Below, one piece after another: positions 7,799-14,245 of a stretch of 16,378 nt of DNA (position 1 is the stretch's first letter; each line of letters starts with the position of its first letter). A model generated the notes under the pieces. It did not search any database. It worked only from the letters and a program-made list of their open reading frames with translations, and was not told the origin of the DNA. The position numbers were made by a program, and so were the translations under genes. Source of the DNA: Rhizobium leguminosarum (GTDB lineage: Bacteria > Pseudomonadota > Alphaproteobacteria > Rhizobiales > Rhizobiaceae); assembly GCF_001652265.1 (NCBI RefSeq), contig NZ_LWBS01000466.1, positions 1-16,378 on the forward strand, written 5' to 3'.

Positions 7799-7814
7799 TT
7801 CTCTATATAGAGAA
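7799..7814. promoter_or_regulatory. Perfect 16-bp palindrome at the recombinase start codon
   Basis: TTCTCTATATAGAGAA is a complete palindrome. Its last A is the first base of the recombinase ATG, so it occupies the place of a ribosome binding site. It reads as an operator or an RNA hairpin hiding the start. Confidence 0.55.
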
Positions 7815-8956
7815 TGGCCCAAATCATCGACCAGAACACCGAAAATCATGCCGAGGAGAGCGCAGCGCCGCCTGACAGCACGGGGCATTCTGGAGATGTT
7901 TCCGTGCCGCAGTCGTCGGCCGAGAACAGCAGTCTCCCCTCCCTTCTGCCAGAGGCGGGCGCCAGCCTGCCGGCGCACCTGGAACAACTGGCTGATCGGG
8001 CGCGTGGCTATGTCGAGGCCGCCAGCTCGGCCAACACGCGCCGCGCCTACGCCGCCGACTGGAAGCATTTTTCCGCCTGGTGCCGGCGCCAGAATGTTTC
8101 GCCCCTCCCTCCGGATCCGCAGGTCGTCGGACTCTACATTACGGCCTGCGCGTCCGGAACCGCGGAACGCGGTGTGAAGGCAAACTCCGTCTCCACTATA
8201 GAGAGGCGCTTGTCAGCCATCGCCTGGAACTGCGCCCAGCGGGGTACGCTGCTCGATCGGAAGGACCGCGCCATTGCCACCGTGATGGCCGGGATCCGCA
8301 ACACCCACGCATCCCCTCCCCGTCAGAAGGAAGCCATCCTGCCGGAGGATCTGGTCGGTATGCTAGAGACGCTGGATCGAGGAAGCCTGCGGGGCCTACG
8401 CGACCGGGCGATGCTGCTGATCGGCTTTGCCGGCGGCCTGCGACGCTCGGAAATCGTCGGCCTCGACCTTGGCCGAGACCAGACGGAAGATGGACGCGGC
8501 TGGATCGAGATTTTCGACAAGGGGATGCTCGTCACCCTTCGCGGCAAAACCGGCTGGCGCGAGGTGGAGGTCGGCCGTGGCTCTTCCGACACCACCTGCC
8601 CGGTCGTCGCCGTCGAAACCTGGATCAAATTTGCCAAGCTGGCCAAAGGTCCCCTCTTCCGCCGCGTCACTGGCAAGGGCAAGGACGTTGGACCAGATCG
8701 TCTCAACGACAAGGAGGTTGCACGCCTCGTCAAGTCAGCGGCGCTCGCCGCCGGTGTTCGCGGCGATCTTTCCGAGAGCGAACGTGGGGAGAAATTCTCG
8801 GGCCATTCGCTGCGCGCCGGCCTTGCCTCCTCGGCCGAGGTCGATGAGCGTTACGTCCAGAAGCAGCTCGGCCATGCCAGCGCGGAAATGACCCGAAAAT
8901 ATCAGCGTCGTCGCGACCGGTTCCGCGTCAATCTCACCAAGGCATCGGGACTGTGA
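7814..8956 (+). CDS. Tyrosine recombinase / integrase (XerC/D-like)
   Basis: A 380-residue site-specific recombinase. After a ~60-residue poorly ordered N-terminus (rich in S, E, P), a SAM-like core-binding domain spans about 62-165 (SSANTRRAYAADWKHFSAWC) and the catalytic domain about 175-372. The full active-site set is visible: Arg210 (GFAGGLRRSEI), Lys245 (LRGKTGW), His331 and Arg334 (GHSLRAG), His354 (QLGHAS) and the nucleophile Tyr363 (TRKYQR). It therefore looks active. The ATG abuts a perfect palindrome and lacks a normal ribosome binding site; no later start keeps the whole domain with better signals. It is divergent from the DUF1403-scpB pair over a 127-bp spacer that carries a dif-like repeat. 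Likely role is plasmid multimer resolution; integration of an element is the alternative. Confidence 0.88.
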   Translation: MAQIIDQNTENHAEESAAPPDSTGHSGDVSVPQSSAENSSLPSLLPEAGASLPAHLEQLADRARGYVEAASSANTRRAYAADWKHFSAWCRRQNVSPLPPDPQVVGLYITACASGTAERGVKANSVSTIERRLSAIAWNCAQRGTLLDRKDRAIATVMAGIRNTHASPPRQKEAILPEDLVGMLETLDRGSLRGLRDRAMLLIGFAGGLRRSEIVGLDLGRDQTEDGRGWIEIFDKGMLVTLRGKTGWREVEVGRGSSDTTCPVVAVETWIKFAKLAKGPLFRRVTGKGKDVGPDRLNDKEVARLVKSAALAAGVRGDLSESERGEKFSGHSLRAGLASSAEVDERYVQKQLGHASAEMTRKYQRRRDRFRVNLTKASGL

Positions 8957-8994
8957 AGAGGCCCCTGCCCTACCCCGCGTGAAGCCGATAGGGT

Positions 8995-9018
8995 AAAAAA
9001 GGAGGCTGAGATTTCAGC
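8995..9018 (-). terminator. Weak intrinsic terminator downstream of truncated serA
   Basis: On the minus strand GCTGA-AATC-TCAGC forms a 5-bp stem, followed after CTCC by six T. It lies directly after the TAA of the truncated dehydrogenase. The short stem and the 4-nt gap before the T-run make it weak. Confidence 0.4.
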
Positions 9019-9900
9019 TTACGGCTTCAATTGAAATCGCGAAGTAAAAGCCACAAACGGCGTCTCAAAACGCTCGTTGTTCGAAGCCGGCTCTTTGGGG
9101 AACACGTCGATGGCGGCGCCCGCCAGATGGCCTTCTTTCAGGACTTTCGCAAGCGCATCGAGATCGACCACTGTGCCGCGGGAATTGTTGATGAAGATGG
9201 CTCGCTTCTTCATGCGGCGCAGCTCGGCTTCGGTGATCATGTTATGCGTCGAAGGCGTTTCGGGGACGTGCATCGTCACATAGTCGGAGATTTCGAGAAG
9301 CTCGCCGAGCGAAGCCATCGATTCCGAATTGCCCCGGCGCAGTCTGTCGGAAAGATCGAAATAGCGCACCACCATGCCCATGCTTTCGGCAAGCGCGCTG
9401 AGCTGCGATCCGATATTGCCGTAGCCGACAATGCCGAGCGTTTTGCCGCGGACTTCGCGGCTGCCGACAGCGGACTTCTCCCAGCCGCCCTCATGGGCGG
9501 AAGCCGAACGGGGAAATATCTGCCGAGTCAGCATGATGATTTCGCCGATCACGAGTTCCGCCACTGAGCGCGTATTCGAATAGGGTGCGTTGAAGACCGG
9601 AATGCCACGGCGCCGCGCCGCATCCAGATCGACCTGATTCGTACCGACAGAAAAACAGCCGACGGCGATCAGCTTCTTGGCGGATTCGAAAATCTCCTCC
9701 GTTAACTGCGTGCGGGAACGAATGCCGATGATATGGGCGTCGGCGATATGGCTTTTGAGATCGCTATCATCGAGCGCTTTCGGTAGATGGACAAGGTTGG
9801 TGTAGCCAGATGACAAAAAATAGTCCGCGGCGGTCTGGCTGATGCCTTCCAGCAGAAGCACGGAAATTCGGTCGCGTGGGAGAGAAAGTTGACGGGTCAT
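9019..9900 (-). pseudogene. serA: D-3-phosphoglycerate dehydrogenase-like gene, 3'-truncated
   Basis: The frame encodes 293 residues of a D-isomer 2-hydroxyacid dehydrogenase most like SerA, which oxidises 3-phosphoglycerate in serine synthesis. Visible are the substrate-domain start (ISVLLLEGISQTAADYF), CFSVGTNQVDL, the NAD-binding glycine motif GIVGYGNIGSQLS, the catalytic arginine in INNSRGTVVDL and the glutamate in DVFPKEP. After NNERFETP (breakpoint about 9055-9057) the family sequence stops and an unrelated tail of about 12 residues ends at TAA. The catalytic histidine (normally in TPHIGG), the last part of the NAD domain and the C-terminal ACT domain (usual length about 400-410) are missing, so it should not be active. 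ATG 9900 has GGAG 9 bases upstream. The lost end faces the recombinase gene 3' end. Confidence 0.85.
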
Positions 9901-9977
9901 AGATGTTGCTCCGATTTCCGAAAGGCCGATATGGTTTCAGTCGCTTATGAATCTCTAAGCGGCCGCACGAGAGCTAA

Positions 9978-9993
9978 TACCAATACCTTGGTA
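9978..9993. promoter_or_regulatory. Operator-like inverted repeat TACCAA-TACC-TTGGTA
   Basis: Perfect 6-bp arms around a 4-bp centre, about 80 bp upstream of the truncated serA start. Size and symmetry fit a GntR- or LacI-type operator. No such regulator gene is in the window. Confidence 0.35.
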
Positions 9994-10141
9994 GCGCGAA
10001 TAGATCTCAACGTAGCACGGTTGCGAATGCCTCCTCACCCAAGGATAGGAAACGATGACATCGGCTTCGCCGTCCCTCCCAACCGACTGAAAATCGAGGT
10101 TCAAGAGCAATAAGCCATTGATTTAGCGATACTAACGGCCC

Positions 10142-10158
10142 AAAAAAACGGCTGACAA
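10142..10158. repeat. 17-bp direct repeat, copy 1 (after repC)
   Basis: AAAAAAACGGCTGACAA, identical to 12657-12673. On the rep operon strand it reads as TTGTCAGCCG followed by seven T, 42 bases past the repC stop. Confidence 0.75.
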
Positions 10159-10199
10159 TTGACCTAGCGGTAACGGATCTCAGCTCATTCGTCGATTTC

Positions 10200-11444
10200 T
10201 CATCCCGCGAGCTTTCCCCCTGCCCCATTGGCCTTGAGAAGTGCCATCAGCATCGGGCCAAGCGAAAACTCGCCGCGCTCCGATCGCTTTGTGAGATCTC
10301 GTAGATAGCCACCGGCCGAACTAATCATGTTCGACCTTTCCAGGATACACGCCATGGCCGCCGCGGCATTCTCCGGTCCCATAACGTCACAAGCTTCCTC
10401 GTATGCGGACGGGCTGACCCCCAGCATCGACCGAACGACGACTGCCGCGCTCATCAGCTCGCGCCAATGGCCTACTCTACCTCCCGGCCCGTAATCGCTA
10501 ATCTGAGGGCAGGCTCGAAGTACCATGCCAAGCGGGAACGCCTTGATATGTTGGGTGGTGCGTTGGCCGCTTACCTGACCCTCCGCCCTCGTTTCAGCTA
10601 CAGCCTCCAACTTCTCGCCCTGCTCGTTTCGAGAGCTAGGTTCAAGTTCATAGATGGATTCGGGTTTTGAATTCTGTATGTGGCATCCATTTTGGATAGC
10701 ATTGCCATCCGTATTTTCAGCTTTTATCTGAATTTCCAGCTGGTTGAGCACTTCCTCACGAAGAAGCTCCATCTCGTCGAGTGTAGCCTCCACCTGCTGA
10801 CGGGAGGGATATCGCGGAAGCCGGTCGAGGATGCCAACATAGGCGTCTTCAACGGCTTCCCAATTGCCGCTGGCTCCTTCTTCGAAGGCAGCTGTGATAA
10901 GCTTGCGAACATCCCGCCGGCAGATGGTCAAAGCTTCCTTGATCCTACGGAAACGAATTCGTTCGGCAACGACGTCCTGCGCGAGCTGAGCCAGTTCCGC
11001 CGCGCGAACGACTAATGGAGTCAAGTCGAAGCCGTATGCTTGTTCTATCTCGCCATCGCGATCTCGATGAGCGTAGCGCTTTCCGTTGGGACTGTCGCGT
11101 CTCTGGATAAGACCCGCATCGACGAGCGCAGCTAAGTGCCTACGCAGCGTCGTTCCCGCGATACCATGAGCGCGGAGCGACAGCTGGGCGTTCGATGGAA
11201 AGACGATCGGGCCGCGCTCTCTATCGAGTTCATTGTCAGGATAAAACGTCAACAGAGCATCGAGCACTGCAAGCGCTCTATCCTGGAGGGCCAAGCGTTC
11301 TCGCGCCTCACTGATGTCGCGGAAGACCTTCCACTTATCGACACACTTATCCGTTTTTGATTCTGCGACGGAGAGCTGCCCTTTCACCAGGGCGAGCGTC
11401 ATCGATCGCCGCCCAAAGGGCGTCGAGACATGTCCCGTTTGCAT
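10200..11444 (-). CDS. repC: RepC replication initiator of a repABC plasmid
   Basis: A 414-residue initiator protein, essential for replication of repABC plasmids and usually acting on an origin inside its own gene. The N-terminus MQTGHVSTPFGRRSMTLALVK is the family hallmark. A winged-helix DNA-binding region follows (about 60-130: FPSNAQLSLRAHGIAGTTLRRHLAALVDAGLI), then a helical part, a low-complexity linker (about 245-295) and the conserved C-terminal domain (FPLGMVLRACPQISDYGPGGRVGHWRELMSAA to LMALLKANG). Length is normal (about 400-430). ATG 11444 has a good AGGTGAAAG sequence 7-15 bases upstream. The 157-bp gap to repB carries an antisense RNA on the other strand, which would limit repC expression. 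The operon is transcribed repA-repB-repC. Confidence 0.95.
   Translation of the reverse strand: MQTGHVSTPFGRRSMTLALVKGQLSVAESKTDKCVDKWKVFRDISEARERLALQDRALAVLDALLTFYPDNELDRERGPIVFPSNAQLSLRAHGIAGTTLRRHLAALVDAGLIQRRDSPNGKRYAHRDRDGEIEQAYGFDLTPLVVRAAELAQLAQDVVAERIRFRRIKEALTICRRDVRKLITAAFEEGASGNWEAVEDAYVGILDRLPRYPSRQQVEATLDEMELLREEVLNQLEIQIKAENTDGNAIQNGCHIQNSKPESIYELEPSSRNEQGEKLEAVAETRAEGQVSGQRTTQHIKAFPLGMVLRACPQISDYGPGGRVGHWRELMSAAVVVRSMLGVSPSAYEEACDVMGPENAAAAMACILERSNMISSAGGYLRDLTKRSERGEFSLGPMLMALLKANGAGGKLAG
10638..10742. other. AT-rich segment inside repC, candidate oriV
   Basis: A markedly AT-rich stretch in an otherwise GC-rich gene, falling in the codons of the variable RepC linker. In studied repABC plasmids the replication origin lies within repC at an AT-rich region. 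Placement here is by composition only. Confidence 0.35.
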
Positions 11445-11504
11445 TTTTCTTTCACCTTTCTTCGGGCAAAGGAAATCCGCTCACCAAATCGGTGCCAAAG
11501 ACTC

Positions 11505-11533
11505 TTGACTGTGATTCCGGGAAATGCGATTCT
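11505..11533 (+). promoter_or_regulatory. Candidate promoter of the repABC antisense RNA
   Basis: TTGACT (11505-11510), 17-bp spacer, GATTCT (11528-11533). It faces plus, against the rep operon, and would start RNA at about 11540. Confidence 0.5.
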
Positions 11534-11537
11534 CGAT

Positions 11538-11592
11538 CTTACTACGGATAACGAGAGAGGCTTCCACGGGGTACCGTTCGGGGGCCTTTTTA
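11538..11592 (+). ncRNA. Counter-transcribed RNA of repABC (ctRNA, incompatibility determinant)
   Basis: The repB-repC gap of repABC plasmids encodes a ~55-nt antisense RNA (known as RepE in pTiR10 and as the ctRNA of p42d) that base-pairs with the repC leader and lowers RepC. Here the plus strand of that gap has a promoter-like pair, about 20 nt of A/T-rich head, then a GC-rich hairpin and a T-run. Ends are estimated from the promoter spacing and terminator. It is a main determinant of copy number and incompatibility. Confidence 0.75.
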
Positions 11593-11596
11593 TTTT
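11558..11596 (+). terminator. Intrinsic terminator of the antisense RNA
   Basis: AGGC..CC.CGG (from 11558) pairs imperfectly with CCG..GG..GCCT (to 11587), followed by TTTTATTTT. On the rep strand the same segment can form a structure in the repC leader. Confidence 0.65.
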
Positions 11597-11601
11597 GCGG
11601 T

Positions 11602-12594
11602 TTAATCTCCGTTGTCTTCAGGTTTAGAACGCCTGTATTCGTCGTACAGCTGGTCCATTCGGCTGGAGAGCCAATCACTAAATGGCTTGGCTTCTGTGTT
11701 CGAAAGCTCGATAGCCACCTTCTTGGACTTGGCGTTCATCGAAAAACTCAACGAGCTATCGCGCGATACCCACTCTTTCGCAGATGCCGTCGCTTTCGGC
11801 TTCTTTGCATCTGATTTGGTCTTGTACCGCTTGAGATAATCGTGGAGGTCGTCAAATCTCTTGTCCTCGGAAAGTTCAAGGAACTCAGCGTTAGCCACGC
11901 GATCGGTCGAAGCTCGTAGTAGGGCAGGGGTAAGCACCAGTTGCCTGAGGCTCAGCCATTTATCCCGCCCTATCTTCTTCGCGGCGCCAACCGCCTTGAT
12001 GACTGGAGCAGGGACGACTTCGACAACGCCGAGCATCTTGGACAGCATCGCTTCATCGATGGCCAGGGATGTTCGAACTACGTCCTTGGTCAGTCCCGTG
12101 GCAAGTAGGTTCTGAGCAAAGTAGGCACGCTCGATAAACGACAGATTGGACCGGGCCGAGTTTTCCTGGCCTTGTGCAATAGCCGAGGCGATATCGTCGA
12201 GTTTCTTGACGATCGCCTTAACCGGAATTCCGAGCTCGCGTGCGACTTTCAGGCGCCGGTGGCCGAAAACGACCGTATATCGCCGCCCATCCGAACTCGG
12301 CCGCACCAGGATGGGAGTCGACTGCCCGGACTCCTGGATTGCCTGCTTCAGTTCCTGATACTCCTCGCCGTCATCGGAGAGACGATCGGAGATAGAGGAG
12401 GCGTCGAGCGACTGTGGATCCAACTCCACAATCACTTCACCTTCCATCAGCTTCTTGGTGTTCTCCGCAAGATCCTCAATGGACCGAACAACCGTCTTCG
12501 CAGCCCCGGTCATCGCGTAGCCAGGCTTGGTTGGCGCTCTGCTAGCGGAGAGAGAAGCTATGTCCAACTTTGCAAAAGGGTTTTCACGCGACAT
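11602..12594 (-). CDS. repB: RepB plasmid partition protein (ParB family)
   Basis: A 330-residue centromere-binding protein that, with RepA, segregates the plasmid and helps repress the rep operon. The N-terminus MSRENPFAKLDI is where RepA contacts RepB in this family. The ParB nuclease-like domain (about 55-150) has PILVRPSSDGRRYTVVFGHRRLKVARELG with the ParB arginine box, followed by RSNLSFIERAYFAQNL and a helix-turn-helix (about 165-195, TKDVVRTSLAIDEAMLSKML). The C-terminal dimerisation part is basic and ends in RRSKPEDNGD. Length is typical. ATG 12594 has GGAGACGAG just upstream. The gap from repA is 81 bp. No clear parS site of the GTT-N4-GC-N4-AAC type was found in the window. Confidence 0.95.
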   Translation of the reverse strand: MSRENPFAKLDIASLSASRAPTKPGYAMTGAAKTVVRSIEDLAENTKKLMEGEVIVELDPQSLDASSISDRLSDDGEEYQELKQAIQESGQSTPILVRPSSDGRRYTVVFGHRRLKVARELGIPVKAIVKKLDDIASAIAQGQENSARSNLSFIERAYFAQNLLATGLTKDVVRTSLAIDEAMLSKMLGVVEVVPAPVIKAVGAAKKIGRDKWLSLRQLVLTPALLRASTDRVANAEFLELSEDKRFDDLHDYLKRYKTKSDAKKPKATASAKEWVSRDSSLSFSMNAKSKKVAIELSNTEAKPFSDWLSSRMDQLYDEYRRSKPEDNGD

Positions 12595-12656
12595 GGCTCG
12601 TCTCCATATACCCTGTCAACTTCGATAAGGTCTTGCTATCCTTTGCGAAAAGCGGG

Positions 12657-12673
12657 AAAAAAACGGCTGACAA
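12657..12673. repeat. 17-bp direct repeat, copy 2 (between repA and repB)
   Basis: AAAAAAACGGCTGACAA, identical to 10142-10158. It begins 2 bases past the repA stop on the operon strand, where it reads TTGTCAGCCG followed by seven T. Confidence 0.75.
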
Positions 12674-12675
12674 GG

Positions 12676-13866
12676 TCATTTCCGCCCCCATGCACTATGC
12701 ATCAATTCCATGATCTCGCCATTTGCGGAATTCAGGCTTTCGATAGCGCGATCATATGTTGACCGGACGAAGTCGCCTCGCTCAACCTCGTACAAGGTCT
12801 GCTTCTTGATCGAGGCGTCCGAGATCGCTGTCGACTTCAACACATGATTTCGAAGCATGTGCTGGGCAAACATCGACTGCATGAAGCCGACCATTTGCGC
12901 CTGCGGTATGTCCGTCGGTTCGAAACGCGTTACCAAATAACGAAACCATTCCACCCGGATCTCGGCGCCGGCCTCGGCAACCGGCGTCATGATACCGCCG
13001 AGCATCATCAGGAACTGGCTCATCGACATGACGTCCAGCATCTGGGGATGGATGGTGATCAGGATGCCGGTGGAGGCCATCAGCGCGGTTATCGTCAGAT
13101 AGCCAAGCTGTGGTGGGCAATCGATGACCACCACATCGTATCGGTCATCGACATCCTTAAGCGCATTGACGATCCGCATATGAAATAGACGTCCCTCACC
13201 CCCCTTCTTTGAAGAGATGGCGAGCGGCACGTCGTATTCGTACTCCTGCAAAATTAGGTTGGCGGGCACGACATCGAGGCCGGGGATGTTGGTCGATTGG
13301 ATGACATCAGCGATCGGCTTACGCTCATCATCGAAGCGGAGCGCTTCGTACAGCGACGAGGTTTCGTCAAGCTCTGGCTGGATACCAAACAAGGATGTTA
13401 GCGATGCTTGCGGGTCAAGGTCGACGGCAAGGACGCGGTGGCCGGTTAGCGCGAGATACTGGGCAAGATGAGCCGCCGTCGTTGTCTTTCCGCTACCACC
13501 CTTGAAGTTCACGACAGACACGACCTGCAGAGGTTCGCCCTGCCGGCGTTTGGGAAGGTAATATCGCTTGTCCGATTTCTTGTTGGTCTCGAGATACTCT
13601 CTCAGTTCGAGCATTTGATCGGCCGTATAATATCGGCGACCACCGACCGATTCGATCTCTGGACCTTTGCCTTCGGAATGGATCTGTCGCAGATGACTTT
13701 GCGTGACGCCCATGAAATCCGCGACTTCACCAATCTGGAATTTTCGCAAACCCTTTCGAGCATCAGGCGGATACTGCTGGCTGCGCAGCATATGCAACGC
13801 GCTAGAGATCTTTGATCCCTGCTCGGCGATCTCAAGATCAAAACGGTTAGGCAGCGGCTGGCTCAT
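12676..13866 (-). CDS. repA: RepA plasmid partition ATPase (ParA family)
   Basis: A 396-residue Walker-type ATPase that moves plasmid copies with RepB and represses its own operon. A MerR-like helix-turn-helix (about 43-75: KFQIGEVADFMGVTQSHLRQ) precedes the ATPase domain with the deviant Walker A FKGGSGKTTTAAHL (about 121-134), DLDPQASLTSLFG, and the Walker B strand VVVIDCPPQLGYLT. The C-terminus SAWGRK is normal. ATG 13866 is chosen because AAGGAAAT lies about 10 bases upstream; an in-frame GTG at 13893 would add nine residues but has no ribosome binding site. It is the first gene of repABC and is divergent from trbB. Confidence 0.94.
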   Translation of the reverse strand: MSQPLPNRFDLEIAEQGSKISSALHMLRSQQYPPDARKGLRKFQIGEVADFMGVTQSHLRQIHSEGKGPEIESVGGRRYYTADQMLELREYLETNKKSDKRYYLPKRRQGEPLQVVSVVNFKGGSGKTTTAAHLAQYLALTGHRVLAVDLDPQASLTSLFGIQPELDETSSLYEALRFDDERKPIADVIQSTNIPGLDVVPANLILQEYEYDVPLAISSKKGGEGRLFHMRIVNALKDVDDRYDVVVIDCPPQLGYLTITALMASTGILITIHPQMLDVMSMSQFLMMLGGIMTPVAEAGAEIRVEWFRYLVTRFEPTDIPQAQMVGFMQSMFAQHMLRNHVLKSTAISDASIKKQTLYEVERGDFVRSTYDRAIESLNSANGEIMELMHSAWGRK

Positions 13867-13886
13867 TTTGCGAACTATTTCCTTGG

Positions 13887-13921
13887 TGGCCACACTTTCG
13901 AAAACATGGCCACATAGCCAT
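13887..13921. promoter_or_regulatory. Candidate RepA/RepB operator in the repA leader
   Basis: TGGCCACA occurs at 13887-13894 and 13907-13914, 20 bp apart (two helical turns). The second copy is part of the inverted repeat ATGGC-CACATA-GCCAT (13906-13921). Both lie between the candidate repA -10 and the repA ATG, where autorepressor binding is expected. Confidence 0.4.
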
Positions 13922-13931
13922 CATTTGCGCA

Positions 13932-13960
13932 ACTATCATGCGATTCCGCCTGCGCGGCAA
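13932..13960 (-). promoter_or_regulatory. Candidate repABC promoter
   Basis: On the minus strand TTGCCG (13960-13955), 17-bp spacer, GATAGT (13937-13932). Each hexamer matches consensus at 4 of 6. It would give a leader of about 60 nt before the repA ATG. Confidence 0.35.
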
Positions 13961-14023
13961 GGAATTTAAAGTTAACAAAGTCTTAAGTCGATCGTGCGCA
14001 TTTTCTTCGGTTCGCCAAATAAG

Positions 14024-14040
14024 CGTGACAATTCCTCACG
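14024..14040. promoter_or_regulatory. Inverted repeat CGTGA-N7-TCACG
   Basis: Perfect 5-bp arms around CAATTCC in the repA-trbB spacer. Position fits an operator or a centromere-like site, but only a single copy was found. Confidence 0.3.
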
Positions 14041-14165
14041 TTAGGCCCAAATTTGTCGTATCCGGCCTTTCATCTTTCCTGTGACTCAACCGCCTAAATT
14101 ACAGACAGCATGGCTCTCCGGCTCTCGAATCGAGGCGAAACTGACGGAATCGACCGCGACTCGCG

Positions 14166-14183
14166 AGGTGCAAAATTGCACAT
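14166..14183. promoter_or_regulatory. tra-box-like TraR binding site upstream of trbB
   Basis: AGGTGCAAAATTGCACAT matches the Ti-plasmid tra box ATGTGCAGATCTGCACAT at 14 of 18 positions, keeping both GTGCA / TGCAC half-sites. It is centred 71 bp upstream of the trbB ATG, a position fit for activation of the trb operon and possibly of the divergent rep operon. Confidence 0.6.
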
Positions 14184-14245
14184 GGACTTCCCGCGGCCAC
14201 CGAGGTCTGTCTCTCACGCACTCAAACGAGGAGACGATCTTCCCC

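Larger units (their letters stand above)
9901..10199. other. Spacer between truncated serA and the end of repC
   Basis: About 300 bp without a convincing gene. It contains an inverted repeat at 9978-9993, the probable serA upstream region, and near the repC end a 17-bp sequence (10142-10158) that recurs in the repA-repB gap. The plus-strand ORF at 9889-10113 has no recognisable domain and is not called. Confidence 0.5.
13894..14165. other. repA-trbB divergent spacer; traI absent
   Basis: In Ti-type plasmids the acyl-homoserine-lactone synthase gene traI commonly sits between repA and trbB. Here the spacer holds only control elements (repA promoter, repeats, an inverted repeat at 14024-14040); no traI-like reading frame is visible. 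Confidence 0.6.

Noticed and set aside
8962..8995. Plus-strand terminator after the recombinase (CCCTA...TAGGGT then A-run)
   Set aside because: Five-base stem with a 16-base loop followed by A rather than T on the plus strand; not credible.
9889..10113. 74-codon plus-strand ORF between serA and repC
   Set aside because: Overlaps the serA start, lacks a ribosome binding site and resembles no known family.
12595..12675. parS of the GTT-N4-GC-N4-AAC type in the repA-repB gap
   Set aside because: Read on both strands; no sequence fits the consensus.
14081..14245. Extended trbB start at 14081
   Set aside because: The extra 55 residues are not like TrbB, span the tra-box-like site and lack a ribosome binding site; ATG 14246 begins the conserved N-terminus.
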